From JBGSWL01 sp041752455 (GTDB lineage Bacteria > Pseudomonadota > Alphaproteobacteria > Rhizobiales > Rhizobiaceae), in contig JBGSWL010000069.1 in NCBI GenBank assembly GCA_041752455.1, positions 1-32,442 of the forward strand: a DNA stretch of 32,442 nucleotides, read 5' to 3'. Each line of letters begins with the position of its first letter. Positions within the stretch are counted from its first letter, which is position 1. Both the position numbers and the translations under genes were made by a program. The notes below the pieces were generated by a model. That model saw nothing but the letters and a program-made list of their open reading frames with translations. It ran no database searches and was not told the origin of the DNA. This document shows positions 14,287-22,232 of this stretch, piece after piece.

Positions 14287-15432
14287 ATGTTTTATACGGT
14301 TTTCAGCACCAACGACAATCCTTACATGCAGTGGCAGTCGGAGTTGCTCGAGTATTCCTGGAAGCGGGTCGGCCAAGAGGGCGTGCTTGTCCGCCTCGTT
14401 GCCACCGAGCGGCCGGACGCATTGCCGACCCACAGACATGCGCGCTGCATCGCGACGCGGCCTTGGGACAACCACCCGGAATCAGGCGACGCCTATCCGG
14501 TCTACAACAAGCCGGCTTCGCTTCTGGAGTGGGTATTCCGCCATCGCCCGGAAGGTACCGTTCTGTTGCTCGATCCGGACTGCGTGTTCCGCAAGCCTGT
14601 GACCCGCAAGGTTGTTCCAGGGGCACCAGCCTCACAATCCTGGATCGATTTGCCGGGATTGACGCCAAGTCGGGACAATCCCTTCGGGTTGCCACCGATG
14701 TTCGGTTTCCTGAACGACCACTGCGCCAAGATCGACATGCGGATCGAGCCGGTAATGATCCCTACGCTGATCCACACCCGCGACTTGCGGCGGATCTGCG
14801 CGCGATGGCTGCAACTATGCGGCGTTGTACGCGACCATGCACGCGACGACATGGGCAACCAGATCTGGGAATCCGACATGTATGCCTATGTGGCGGCCTG
14901 CGCGGAGTATGACCTGCAACACGAACCGATCTCGCTCGGCATTTGCACAAACTGGGATCCGAAGGACGCGCCTGATGCGCCGATCATCCACTATTGCCAG
15001 AAGATCTTGGCAAGGGATGGTCACACGCTTTTCGACAAGCATCGCTACGAGCCGTGGACGCGGGTCGATACGACATCGCAAACCCTGCAGCCCTACGGCG
15101 CGGAACTGATCGAGATCATCGAGAGCCATATCGACGATCGCAGTGGCATCAAGCCTCGGCCAAAGAAGAGTGATCGTGTCCGACGCGGTGACGGAGTCAT
15201 GGAAGGGCGCCTGCTCGACGAAATGCTGCTCGAACGGCCCGCCGACGGGGCAAGTCTCTGGATCAACAGTTCGACGGTTGAAATCTGGGACCTGTGCGAT
15301 GGAACCCGAACCGTGGGAGATGTCGCCAAGCACCTGCGTGACGTTTACGAGATCGAAGGCGATGCGCTTGACGCCGATGTCCTGCAAATCGTCTCGCAGT
15401 TGAGCGACATCGGCTTTCTCCGGTTCAACTGA
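14287..15432 (+). CDS. Hydroxyproline O-arabinosyltransferase-like enzyme with C-terminal PqqD-like domain
   Basis: The product has 381 residues. Residues 1-285 resemble the plant and algal hydroxyproline O-arabinosyltransferases (HPAT, GT95): YTVFSTNDNPYMQWQSELLE at the start, YPVYNKPASLLEWV (70-83, like the VLNRPWAFVQWL block), VLLLDPDCVFRKP with D96-x-D98, ESDMYAYVAACA (195-206, like EMYAYAVAS), IIHY (233-236) and LFDKHRYEPW (248-257, like WRFDKRSY). Order and spacing of these blocks match HPAT as I recall it. Residues about 305-381 form a PqqD-type domain: STVEIWDLCDGTRTVGDVAK ... VSQLSDIGFLRF. A PqqD fusion suggests recognition of a peptide leader by the transferase itself. HPATs use UDP-beta-L-arabinofuranose; the donor here is unknown. 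It ends the plus-strand operon and starts 33 nt after the GT60-like gene. Confidence 0.8.
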   Translation: MFYTVFSTNDNPYMQWQSELLEYSWKRVGQEGVLVRLVATERPDALPTHRHARCIATRPWDNHPESGDAYPVYNKPASLLEWVFRHRPEGTVLLLDPDCVFRKPVTRKVVPGAPASQSWIDLPGLTPSRDNPFGLPPMFGFLNDHCAKIDMRIEPVMIPTLIHTRDLRRICARWLQLCGVVRDHARDDMGNQIWESDMYAYVAACAEYDLQHEPISLGICTNWDPKDAPDAPIIHYCQKILARDGHTLFDKHRYEPWTRVDTTSQTLQPYGAELIEIIESHIDDRSGIKPRPKKSDRVRRGDGVMEGRLLDEMLLERPADGASLWINSSTVEIWDLCDGTRTVGDVAKHLRDVYEIEGDALDADVLQIVSQLSDIGFLRFN

Positions 15433-15442
15433 CGCCGAATGT

Positions 15443-15478
15443 GCGCCTGATCATTTCATATTGATCTGCATCAGGCGC
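15443..15478. terminator. Inverted repeat between convergent operons
   Basis: GCGCCTGAT (15443-15451) and ATCAGGCGC (15470-15478) are perfect 9-bp inverted arms around an 18-nt loop. It lies just after the HPAT-like stop and overlaps the last codons of the minus-strand nucleotidyltransferase gene. There is no U-tract on either side, so a bidirectional terminator or RNA-stabilising hairpin is plausible rather than certain. Confidence 0.45.
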
Positions 15479-16488
15479 CTGTAGAGGTGCCGCTGGGGGC
15501 GGAAGCGGAAGCGGAGGTTATCCTTTGCCGACAGAACCATTGACGGCGTGATCAGATTGCGCTCCAGGCGGCTCCAGGGAACCGGGCCGAGACGGGACAG
15601 CAGATCGCGGCAATCGGCGCATTCGTACAGCTCGGACGCAAGCCGCAACATGGTGGCCACTGGCAGGAGCGCACCGGTCCTACCGGTGCGTTGGCGCAGT
15701 TCGACCGGGTCCACGCCGGTTCGTGCAATCATCATGCCATCGACGACATATTGCAGGCGTCCGAACAAATGCGACGTCGCGCCGTGCAGCCCGGCAAGGA
15801 TCAGCCGCGCCGCCGGCGTGACCCCACCGTTTTCATGACCGGCATAAAGATCATAGGTCAGGGTTTGAACCGAACGAAGGTCGGGCGCGTGGACCATGTC
15901 TGTGTGCACATCGACAACCGTTATCCCGCCAAAGGCATCGGGTCTGGTCCACTGACGTTCCGGGCGTTCAATGTGGCGACCGGAGGGTTGTGCCATTTGA
16001 TAGCCGTAACCGGAAAGAATGGCTGCAAGCGCCGGTTCAGCGTCCGGCCGGACCAGCAGATCGACATCCGAAAACGTCCGCGCTGCGAGACCGCCATAGG
16101 CATTTTCCGCAAAGTCGGCGCCCTTGACGAGAACGACCGGCAAGCCGGCCGCTTGTGTTTTGGCGAGGATCTCCCGCGCGCAATGGGCCAGCAGCATGGC
16201 GCGGCCGACATCTATCTGGCGCAACTGTTTCACCTCGGCAAGGCGCCGTTTTGCCGTTTCTTCCACCCACCGGGCTTCACCAGCCAGAAGTGCGACAGGG
16301 TCGGTCTGCAACAGCGCCGTCAGGTTTCCTGTAACCGCCGGGCGCACATTGTGGCGGAGCGCTGCTTCCAGAAGCGCCGACAGCGAGGGTTCCCCGGCAG
16401 AGGGAAATGGTGCGCAATGTCCGCCGTTTGCGTTGAGGCCGCGCGGGTCGGAGAGCCGGGTCAGCCAATTGAAAATCTGTCTGTTCAT
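15451..16488 (-). CDS. NTP_transf_5-type nucleotidyltransferase
   Basis: The 345-residue protein resembles the uncharacterised nucleotidyltransferase family often found with PqqD and HPr-kinase-like genes in peptide or polysaccharide modification clusters. The core motif is VVLVKGADFAENAYGG followed by RTFSDVDLLVRPD, with the D-x-D pair of polymerase-beta-type nucleotidyltransferases, then a VVDVHTDM strand with the third acidic residue and a helical C-terminal region. The ATG at 16488 is preceded on the minus strand by AGGGGCCGGGC. It lies 130 nt downstream of the epimerase gene on the same strand and converges on the glycosyltransferase operon. It might transfer a nucleotide to a peptide or sugar substrate, or make a sugar donor; no function is proven for the family. 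Confidence 0.75.
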   Translation of the reverse strand: MNRQIFNWLTRLSDPRGLNANGGHCAPFPSAGEPSLSALLEAALRHNVRPAVTGNLTALLQTDPVALLAGEARWVEETAKRRLAEVKQLRQIDVGRAMLLAHCAREILAKTQAAGLPVVLVKGADFAENAYGGLAARTFSDVDLLVRPDAEPALAAILSGYGYQMAQPSGRHIERPERQWTRPDAFGGITVVDVHTDMVHAPDLRSVQTLTYDLYAGHENGGVTPAARLILAGLHGATSHLFGRLQYVVDGMMIARTGVDPVELRQRTGRTGALLPVATMLRLASELYECADCRDLLSRLGPVPWSRLERNLITPSMVLSAKDNLRFRFRPQRHLYRRLMQINMK

Positions 16489-16618
16489 GCCCGGCCCCTA
16501 CACTCCAACCCGCGTGGGCACCAGACCATCCCTGATGGCGTTGAAAGAGCAACCAAGGCGATCCGGCTGAAGATGCCCTTGCCGCCCAAAAGAAACCCCT
16601 GCTTCCGGTTGAACGATA

Positions 16619-17635
16619 TCAGCGCTCCAGCAACATGCTGGGCAGGCCTGTTTCGATGTCAGCCCTGTTCCTGTTGGCGTAGTACCATTCGATTGTCCGG
16701 GCGAGACCGTCTGCAAATGCGACCTTCGGCGTCCACCCGCTGCTCGCGGCAAGTTTGGAATTGTCGGCGATCCGATAGTAGGGGCCTGTCGGCATGTGCG
16801 GCTGTGTGACGATTTCTGCGCTATGGCCGGTCATTTCCAGGACCATCCGTGCGGCGTCAATCACGCGAGTTCCTTCCATCGTCCCGATATTGTAGGCCTG
16901 CCCGTCCCCGGCCAACGCGGCGGCTGCCAATGTGCCTTCGACGATGTCTGACACATGGGTCCAATTGCGGAGCTGTTCGCCGGTTCCCCAGACATGGAAC
17001 GGGGCCTGTCCGATGAAGGCGCGGGCAATCATTGCCATGACGGCATGGCTCTCGGTTGCGCGCGGCCCATAGGCTGTAAAGTACCGGCAGCTCACGGCCC
17101 TGAAGCCGTATTCCTTGGCGTAAGCGGCCAACACTTTTTCACCGGTGAGCTTTGCCCAGCCGTACATGCCGTCAGCGTCGTACATAGGCCCGACATCGCT
17201 TTCCTTGAGCCGGATCACCGTGTCGGGATCGGCCTGCAGGTTCTGGGGATAGACGCAACCTGATGAGGCATAGACAACCCGCTGGACACCACTGTCTGCA
17301 CAGGCTTTGAAAACCAGGCCATCGAGTGTCAGGTTGGTCGCGCAATTGGCTTCATGCGTTTCGATGTAGCCGCGTCCGCCATGGTCTGCGGCCAGATGGA
17401 ACACGCATTGGTGGCCCGGCACGACGCTTTCGACCTCTTGCTGACGCCGCAAGTCTGCATGGATGAAGCGTATCCGGTCGCCATCCAGATGCTGGCGCAG
17501 ATGCTCCAGACGCCCGCTGCTGAGATTGTCGGCAACGCTCACTTTTGCGCCGCGGGCGACCAGGGCGTCCACCAGATGCGAGCCGATGAATGATGCCCCG
17601 CCGGTGACCAGGACCGAAACGTTTTTCCAGTCCAT
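16619..17635 (-). CDS. Extended-SDR sugar-nucleotide epimerase, GDP-mannose-3,5-epimerase-like
   Basis: The 338-residue extended short-chain dehydrogenase has an N-terminal NAD-binding TGGASFIGSHLVDAL (11-25), DNLSSG, and HLAADHGGRGYI (80-91), which resembles the LAADMGGMGFI block of GDP-mannose 3,5-epimerases. YASSGCVYP (122-130) carries Cys127 at the place of that family's catalytic cysteine. The active-site pair is Y158-x-x-x-K162 in MYGWAKLTGE, followed by CRYFTAYGPRA and NWTHVSDIVEG. It therefore probably epimerises or remodels an NDP-sugar, perhaps supplying a donor to the neighbouring glycosyltransferases; the substrate cannot be read from the sequence. No strong ribosome-binding site is visible. 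It is the promoter-proximal gene of a two-gene minus-strand unit. Confidence 0.85.
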   Translation of the reverse strand: MDWKNVSVLVTGGASFIGSHLVDALVARGAKVSVADNLSSGRLEHLRQHLDGDRIRFIHADLRRQQEVESVVPGHQCVFHLAADHGGRGYIETHEANCATNLTLDGLVFKACADSGVQRVVYASSGCVYPQNLQADPDTVIRLKESDVGPMYDADGMYGWAKLTGEKVLAAYAKEYGFRAVSCRYFTAYGPRATESHAVMAMIARAFIGQAPFHVWGTGEQLRNWTHVSDIVEGTLAAAALAGDGQAYNIGTMEGTRVIDAARMVLEMTGHSAEIVTQPHMPTGPYYRIADNSKLAASSGWTPKVAFADGLARTIEWYYANRNRADIETGLPSMLLER

Positions 17636-17789
17636 CGCGGTTCAGCCCCTTTTTCTGCCCCGCAGGGGAGCGACATGAATTGGATCGCAGTTTCATTTCG
17701 TGGGGTCAAGTGCGGCCGGCGGGCGCTTTCAGGTTGAAAGTGACGCGCGTCGCCACATCGCATTTCGGGTATCGCCCTAACCGGTGACT
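17636..17789. other. Intergenic region upstream of the epimerase gene
   Basis: The region holds the presumed promoter of the minus-strand epimerase/nucleotidyltransferase unit. I see no convincing -35/-10 pair, no ORF of note and no inverted repeat that I would name. Confidence 0.4.
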
Positions 17790-17866
<77 letters not shown>

Positions 17867-18178
17867 TTCGCACGGCCAAAGCCATAGCAAAGGCAAACGG
17901 CGTCGGCAATCATCAACGCCAATCATCGATGCCAATCGGCCGCGCCGGACGTGACAGAACTGCCGGTGGCTGGCACTGTGCGCCAGGCAGTCGTGATGTC
18001 AACGACAGCAGAAATTCCCAAGGCAGTAAACATGCCAAAAACCCGACGGTGCCAAGCGCCGCGCGAAGTCGACCAAAGCATGGCTTTGTCAACCATATTC
18101 GAACGGTGCGTCATTTAACCCCCGATTTGCAGTGAACAGCCGGACGCCTATCTTCGGCATCAAAGGAAAGGATTTCCC
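17867..18178. other. Intergenic region between tRNA-Arg and the dioxygenase gene
   Basis: These 312 bases hold the tRNA promoter (minus strand) and the 5' leader of the dioxygenase gene, with an AAAGGAAAGGA ribosome-binding site at 18162-18172. I see no integrase, no second copy of the tRNA 3' end and no ORF that looks coding. Confidence 0.5.
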
Positions 18179-19111
18179 ATGCTCGATGCCATCAACGGCC
18201 TTCACCACGTCACGTCCATGGCCAAGGACGCGCGCACAAACAATGCCTTCTTCACCAAGGTGCTCGGTCTTCGCCGGGTCAAGAAGACGGTCAATTTCGA
18301 CGCGCCTGACGTCTATCACCTCTACTATGGCGATGAGGCCGGAACGCCCGGCACCGTCATGACCTATTTCCCGTTCCCCAACATTGCCGCGGGCCGTCCC
18401 GGAACCGGCGAAGTCGGCACCACGCTGTTTGCCGTGCCGGCCGGTTCGCTTTCCTGGTGGCAGGAGCATCTGGCGCGCCACGGCGTTGCCGGGCTGAAGC
18501 GGAGCACGGAGTTCGGCGAACAACGCCTGCACTTTGCCGGGCCCGATGGTGACATGTTTGCGTTGGTTGAAACCGGTGAGGATGCGCGCGCGCCGTGGAC
18601 CGGAGCGGGTATCGATGTGGATCACGCGATCCGCGGTTTCCATGGCGCGACCATGCGCCTTGCCGATACCGGCGCGATGAGCGAACTCCTGTCGTTCATG
18701 AACTATAAGACAGTGGCAACCGCCGATGGCGTGATCCGGATGCAGGTGGTTGGCGGCGGAAATGGCGCCGGCATCATCGAACTGGAAGCCATGCCGATCA
18801 TCGCGCCAGCCCGGCTCGGGGCAGGTTCGGTGCACCACATCGCGTTCTCGGTCGACAACCGCGACAAGCAGCTCGCGGTGCGCAAGGCACTGATGGACAC
18901 CGGCCACCAGGTCACGCCGGTGATCGACCGGGACTATTTCTGGGCGATCTATTTCCGCACACCGGGAGGGGTGCTGTTTGAAGTGGCCACCAACGAACCG
19001 GGATTTGACCGCGACGAGGACACCGCCCATCTTGGCGAAGCGCTGAAACTGCCGGCGCAACACGCGCATCTGCGGCCCTTTCTCGAGCAGCACCTGTCAC
19101 CGCTGGAGTGA
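18179..19111 (+). CDS. Ring-cleaving dioxygenase of the VOC (glyoxalase) superfamily, MhqO/MhqE-like
   Basis: The 310-residue protein has two vicinal-oxygen-chelate modules. It opens with INGLHHVTSMAKDARTNNAF (5-24), holding the first metal His, the hallmark of the MhqO/MhqE/LinE-like hydroquinone dioxygenase group. VYHLYYGDEAGTPGTVMTYF follows. The second module has GSVHHIAFSVDNRD with the second His and GGVLFEVATNEPGFDRDED with the metal-binding Glu. The likely reaction is Fe(II)-dependent ring opening of a hydroquinone or quinone-derived substrate. It is followed 7 nt later by an MhqD-like hydrolase, the same pairing seen in the Bacillus mhqED operon, which deals with quinone stress. The exact substrate is unknown. 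Confidence 0.87.
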   Translation: MLDAINGLHHVTSMAKDARTNNAFFTKVLGLRRVKKTVNFDAPDVYHLYYGDEAGTPGTVMTYFPFPNIAAGRPGTGEVGTTLFAVPAGSLSWWQEHLARHGVAGLKRSTEFGEQRLHFAGPDGDMFALVETGEDARAPWTGAGIDVDHAIRGFHGATMRLADTGAMSELLSFMNYKTVATADGVIRMQVVGGGNGAGIIELEAMPIIAPARLGAGSVHHIAFSVDNRDKQLAVRKALMDTGHQVTPVIDRDYFWAIYFRTPGGVLFEVATNEPGFDRDEDTAHLGEALKLPAQHAHLRPFLEQHLSPLE

Positions 19112-19118
19112 ACCTGAG

Positions 19119-20057
19119 ATGGAAGACGCCTACCATCATGCAGTGCGCGAGGGCGCAGGTCATCAGCGAGGCGAGCCGGTGCTGTTTGCCTTCCATGGCA
19201 CCGGCGGCAACGAGATGCAGTTTCTCGATCTTGCCGCAGCGAGCTTTCCCGAGGCGCGCGTCATCGCTCCGCGCGGCGACGTCTCGGAGGCTGGTGCGCT
19301 GCGCTTCTTCCGCCGGACCGGTGAAGGCCGCTACGACTTTGCCGACCTCTGGGCCCGCACGCAAACCATGGCGGGTTTCGTTGAGGCTCACCGCGATGGC
19401 GCAAGTGTTTCGGCCGGGCTCGGCTACTCAAACGGCGCCAACATCATGGCGGCGGTGATCGACCGGAACCCCGGCGCCTTTACCCATGCGGTGCTGATGC
19501 ATCCGCTCATCACTTGGGACATGGGCGATGGCGAAAGCCTTGCCGGCCTTACCGTGCTGATCACGGCGGGTGCGCGCGACCCGATCTGCCCGCCGGACAT
19601 GACCGGCAAACTGGCCGAAATGCTGGAAGCACGTGGTGCCAAGGTGAAGGTCTGGTGGCACAAGGGCGGCCATGAGATCCCCGCCGAGGAGGCGCAAGCG
19701 GTGACCGCGTTTCTGGCTGACCTGCGCGCCCTGCAACAGGACCCGCAGGCGCTTGCCATCGACCGGGAAGACGACGGGCGCAAGGGAAGGTTTCTCATCC
19801 GCGCCGCCGGTGGGCAGGTGGCGGAAATGACCTATGGCTGGACCCAGCCCGGCGTGATGATTGTCGATCACACCGAGGTGCCGGAGGTGTTTCGCGGCAA
19901 GGGCGTGGGCGTTCGTCTGTTCGACGCCTTGCTGGCCGCAGCACGCGCCGATGGCTTCAAGGTGATCCCGCTCTGCCCGTTTGCCGCCGCGCAATTTGCA
20001 CGCCGGCCGGAGGCAGCGGACGTGCTGGACACGTCGGTCCCGGTGCGCGCCGGCTGA
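19119..20057 (+). CDS. MhqD-like carboxylesterase fused to a small GNAT acetyltransferase domain
   Basis: The 312-residue protein combines two domains. Residues 1-205 form an alpha/beta-hydrolase of the phospholipase/carboxylesterase group: LFAFHGTGGNE (oxyanion loop), GYSNG nucleophile elbow (Ser104), GARDPICP (Asp154) and HKGGHEIP (His185), a complete Ser-Asp-His triad. Residues about 220-305 look like the YjdJ-type GCN5-related acetyltransferase fold: GRFLIRAAGGQVAEMTYGW, then VPEVFRGKGVGVRLFDALL with the acetyl-CoA pyrophosphate loop (R259-G-K-G-V-G). This small domain is usually encoded as a separate protein of about 95 residues. The gene lies 7 nt after the ring-cleaving dioxygenase and is presumably cotranscribed. 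The hydrolase probably processes ring-opened products; the acetyltransferase substrate is unknown. Confidence 0.85.
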   Translation: MEDAYHHAVREGAGHQRGEPVLFAFHGTGGNEMQFLDLAAASFPEARVIAPRGDVSEAGALRFFRRTGEGRYDFADLWARTQTMAGFVEAHRDGASVSAGLGYSNGANIMAAVIDRNPGAFTHAVLMHPLITWDMGDGESLAGLTVLITAGARDPICPPDMTGKLAEMLEARGAKVKVWWHKGGHEIPAEEAQAVTAFLADLRALQQDPQALAIDREDDGRKGRFLIRAAGGQVAEMTYGWTQPGVMIVDHTEVPEVFRGKGVGVRLFDALLAAARADGFKVIPLCPFAAAQFARRPEAADVLDTSVPVRAG

Positions 20058-20068
20058 GGGCCCAGGGA

Positions 20069-22216
20069 TCAGGCGTCCGCTGTGGTCGCCTTTTCCTTGC
20101 CGGCAAACGAGATCACCGGCTCCATCGCCGAAAGGATGTCATCCGACAGATGGCATTTGACATTGTGGCCGTCGCCAAGGTTGCGGATGGGCGGCACCTC
20201 GCGTTCACAGAGGTTGTCCGGCACCTCACTCTTGTAGCGGCAGCGGGTCTGGAACGGGCAACCGGATGGCGGATTCAGCGCTGAAGGGATGTCACCGTCG
20301 AGCACGATATGTTTCTTCTTGACCGAGGTGTCGGCGATCGGGATCGCCGACAGCAACGCCTCGGTATAGGGATGATAGGGCGGCGCGAAGATCTGGTCGG
20401 TCGTGCCCTGCTCGACGATGTGGCCGAGATACATGACAACCACACGGTCGGCGATGTAGCGCACCACCGAAAGATCATGGCTGATGAACAGCATGGTCGT
20501 GCGGTTTTCGCGCTGGATGTCCATCAGGAGTTCGGTGACGGCTGCCTGCACCGAAACGTCGAGCGCCGAGACAGGCTCGTCGGCAACCACGACCTTCGGC
20601 CCGCCGGCAAAGGCGCGCGCGACGCCGATGCGCTGCTTCTGCCCACCGGACAGTTGGCGCGGCATGCGCCGCTCGAAGGCACGCGGCAGCTTGACCAGAT
20701 CGAGCAGCTTCAGCATCCGCTCTCGCCGTTCCGTGTCAGACTTGCCGATGCCGAACTTCTCCAAAGTGCGGATGATCTGGCTGCCGACCGAATGGCTGGG
20801 GTTCAGCGTATCGAACGGGTTCTGGAACACCATCTGTATCTCGGAGACGAGTTTCGGACCGCGGCTTTCCACCGAGATCGACTGGATCTCCTTGTCACCG
20901 AGCAGGATCCGGCCGGATGTCGCGGTTTCAAGACCGAGCAGAACCTTGGCGAGGGTCGATTTTCCGCAACCGGATTCGCCGACAATGGCAACGGTTTCGG
21001 CTTCGCGCGCCACAAAGCTGATCGCCTCGTTGGCCTTGACCGTGCGGGTTTCGCCGCCGCCGAACATCTTGTTGGCGGCAACGTCATAGTATTTCTGCAG
21101 GTTCTCGATGCGCAGCACCGGTTCGCCCGGCTCCACTGCATCGTTCGTGCGGATGCCCTCGGGCTCAGCTAGCCAGTCGATCTCGTCGAAGCGCACGCAG
21201 CGGCTGTTGTGGCCATCATCGCCCGAGACCGGAAGCATCGGTATTTCGCCGGTATCGCAGCGGCCTGCAACGAAATGGTCGCAGCGCGGACCGAAATTGC
21301 AGCCGACGGGTCGCTCATACGGCAAAGGCAGTTGGCCGGGAATGGCGATCAGCGGACGGGCATGCTTGTTGGCGCCCGGCAGCGGGATCGATCGGAAAAG
21401 TCCCTGCGTATAGGGGTGGCGCATCCGGTCAAACACGTCGGTGACGCGGCCGGTTTCCACCGCTTCGCCTGAATACATCACGGAAATGCGGTCGCAGGTT
21501 TCAAGGATGAGACCGAGATTGTGCGAGATGAACAGCATCGACATGCCGAAGCGCTTGCCGAGATCCTTCACCAGATCGACAATGCCGGCTTCAACCGTCA
21601 CATCGAGGGCGGTGGTGGGCTCATCGAGCAGCAGCAATTCCGGGTTTGACAAAAGCGCCATGGCGATGACGACGCGTTGCTGCTGACCGCCGGAAATCTG
21701 GTGCGGAAAGGCGCCCATGACGCGCGCCGGGTCGGGCAGGCGAACCGCGTCCAGCATGGAAAGGGCGCGCTTGCGGGCTTCCTCGCGTGTCACCTTTTCA
21801 TGGATGATCGGCACTTCCATCAGCTGGTCGCCGATCTTCATGGCCGGATTGAGCGAAGCCATCGGCTCCTGGTAGATCATGGCGATCTTGGCACCGCGCA
21901 AATCGCGCAGTTCCGCGTCGCTCATCTCGCCCATGTCTCGGCCCTTGAATTTGATCTTGCCGGACTTGATTTGGCCGCGATTGCCCATGTCGCGCATGAT
22001 GCCAAGCGCCACGGTCGACTTGCCGCAACCGCTTTCGCCGACAATGCCGAGCGCTTCGCCCGGCATCACCTTGCACGAATAGTCCATCACTGCCGGAATT
22101 TCGCCCGCACGGGTGTGGAACGAGATGTGCAGGTTCTCGATTTCGAGGATCGGCGTCACCTCCGTCGCGGCATTTGCGGCGGCGGCCGTTGTCATCTCGT
22201 GCGCTGTGGCTGCCAT
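20069..22216 (-). CDS. Peptide-type ABC transporter ATP-binding protein, tandem (DppD-DppF-like fusion)
   Basis: The 715-residue protein carries two complete ATPase modules of the oligopeptide/dipeptide family. The first has Walker A GESGCGKST (around 60-68), signature ISGGQQQR and Walker B LLLLDEPTTALD, and ends in the peptide-transporter tail VGCNFGPRCDHF. The second, from about residue 365, has GESGCGKST, LSGGQKQR, VVVADEPVSALD and a cysteine-bearing tail GCPFQTRCRYKSEVPDNLC. It energises import by the two permeases encoded just upstream on the same strand. GGGAG stands about 10 nt before the ATG at 22216; Met8 is an alternative start. The final C-terminal residues are low-complexity. The substrate may be a peptide, opine or sugar derivative; the sequence does not tell. 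Confidence 0.93.
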   Translation of the reverse strand: MAATAHEMTTAAAANAATEVTPILEIENLHISFHTRAGEIPAVMDYSCKVMPGEALGIVGESGCGKSTVALGIMRDMGNRGQIKSGKIKFKGRDMGEMSDAELRDLRGAKIAMIYQEPMASLNPAMKIGDQLMEVPIIHEKVTREEARKRALSMLDAVRLPDPARVMGAFPHQISGGQQQRVVIAMALLSNPELLLLDEPTTALDVTVEAGIVDLVKDLGKRFGMSMLFISHNLGLILETCDRISVMYSGEAVETGRVTDVFDRMRHPYTQGLFRSIPLPGANKHARPLIAIPGQLPLPYERPVGCNFGPRCDHFVAGRCDTGEIPMLPVSGDDGHNSRCVRFDEIDWLAEPEGIRTNDAVEPGEPVLRIENLQKYYDVAANKMFGGGETRTVKANEAISFVAREAETVAIVGESGCGKSTLAKVLLGLETATSGRILLGDKEIQSISVESRGPKLVSEIQMVFQNPFDTLNPSHSVGSQIIRTLEKFGIGKSDTERRERMLKLLDLVKLPRAFERRMPRQLSGGQKQRIGVARAFAGGPKVVVADEPVSALDVSVQAAVTELLMDIQRENRTTMLFISHDLSVVRYIADRVVVMYLGHIVEQGTTDQIFAPPYHPYTEALLSAIPIADTSVKKKHIVLDGDIPSALNPPSGCPFQTRCRYKSEVPDNLCEREVPPIRNLGDGHNVKCHLSDDILSAMEPVISFAGKEKATTADA

Positions 22217-22232
22217 GGCATTGTGTCTCCCG

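Noticed and set aside
15691..16809. A 372-codon plus-strand frame spanning the nucleotidyltransferase and the end of the epimerase.
   Set aside because: It lies antisense to two genes with recognisable catalytic motifs and crosses their intergenic gap.
7884..17635. Lasso peptide cluster, because PqqD, HprK-like and nucleotidyltransferase genes occur together.
   Set aside because: No leader protease (B2) or asparagine-synthetase-like cyclase is present, and the precursor is a long Ala-Pro repeat without a lasso-type core.
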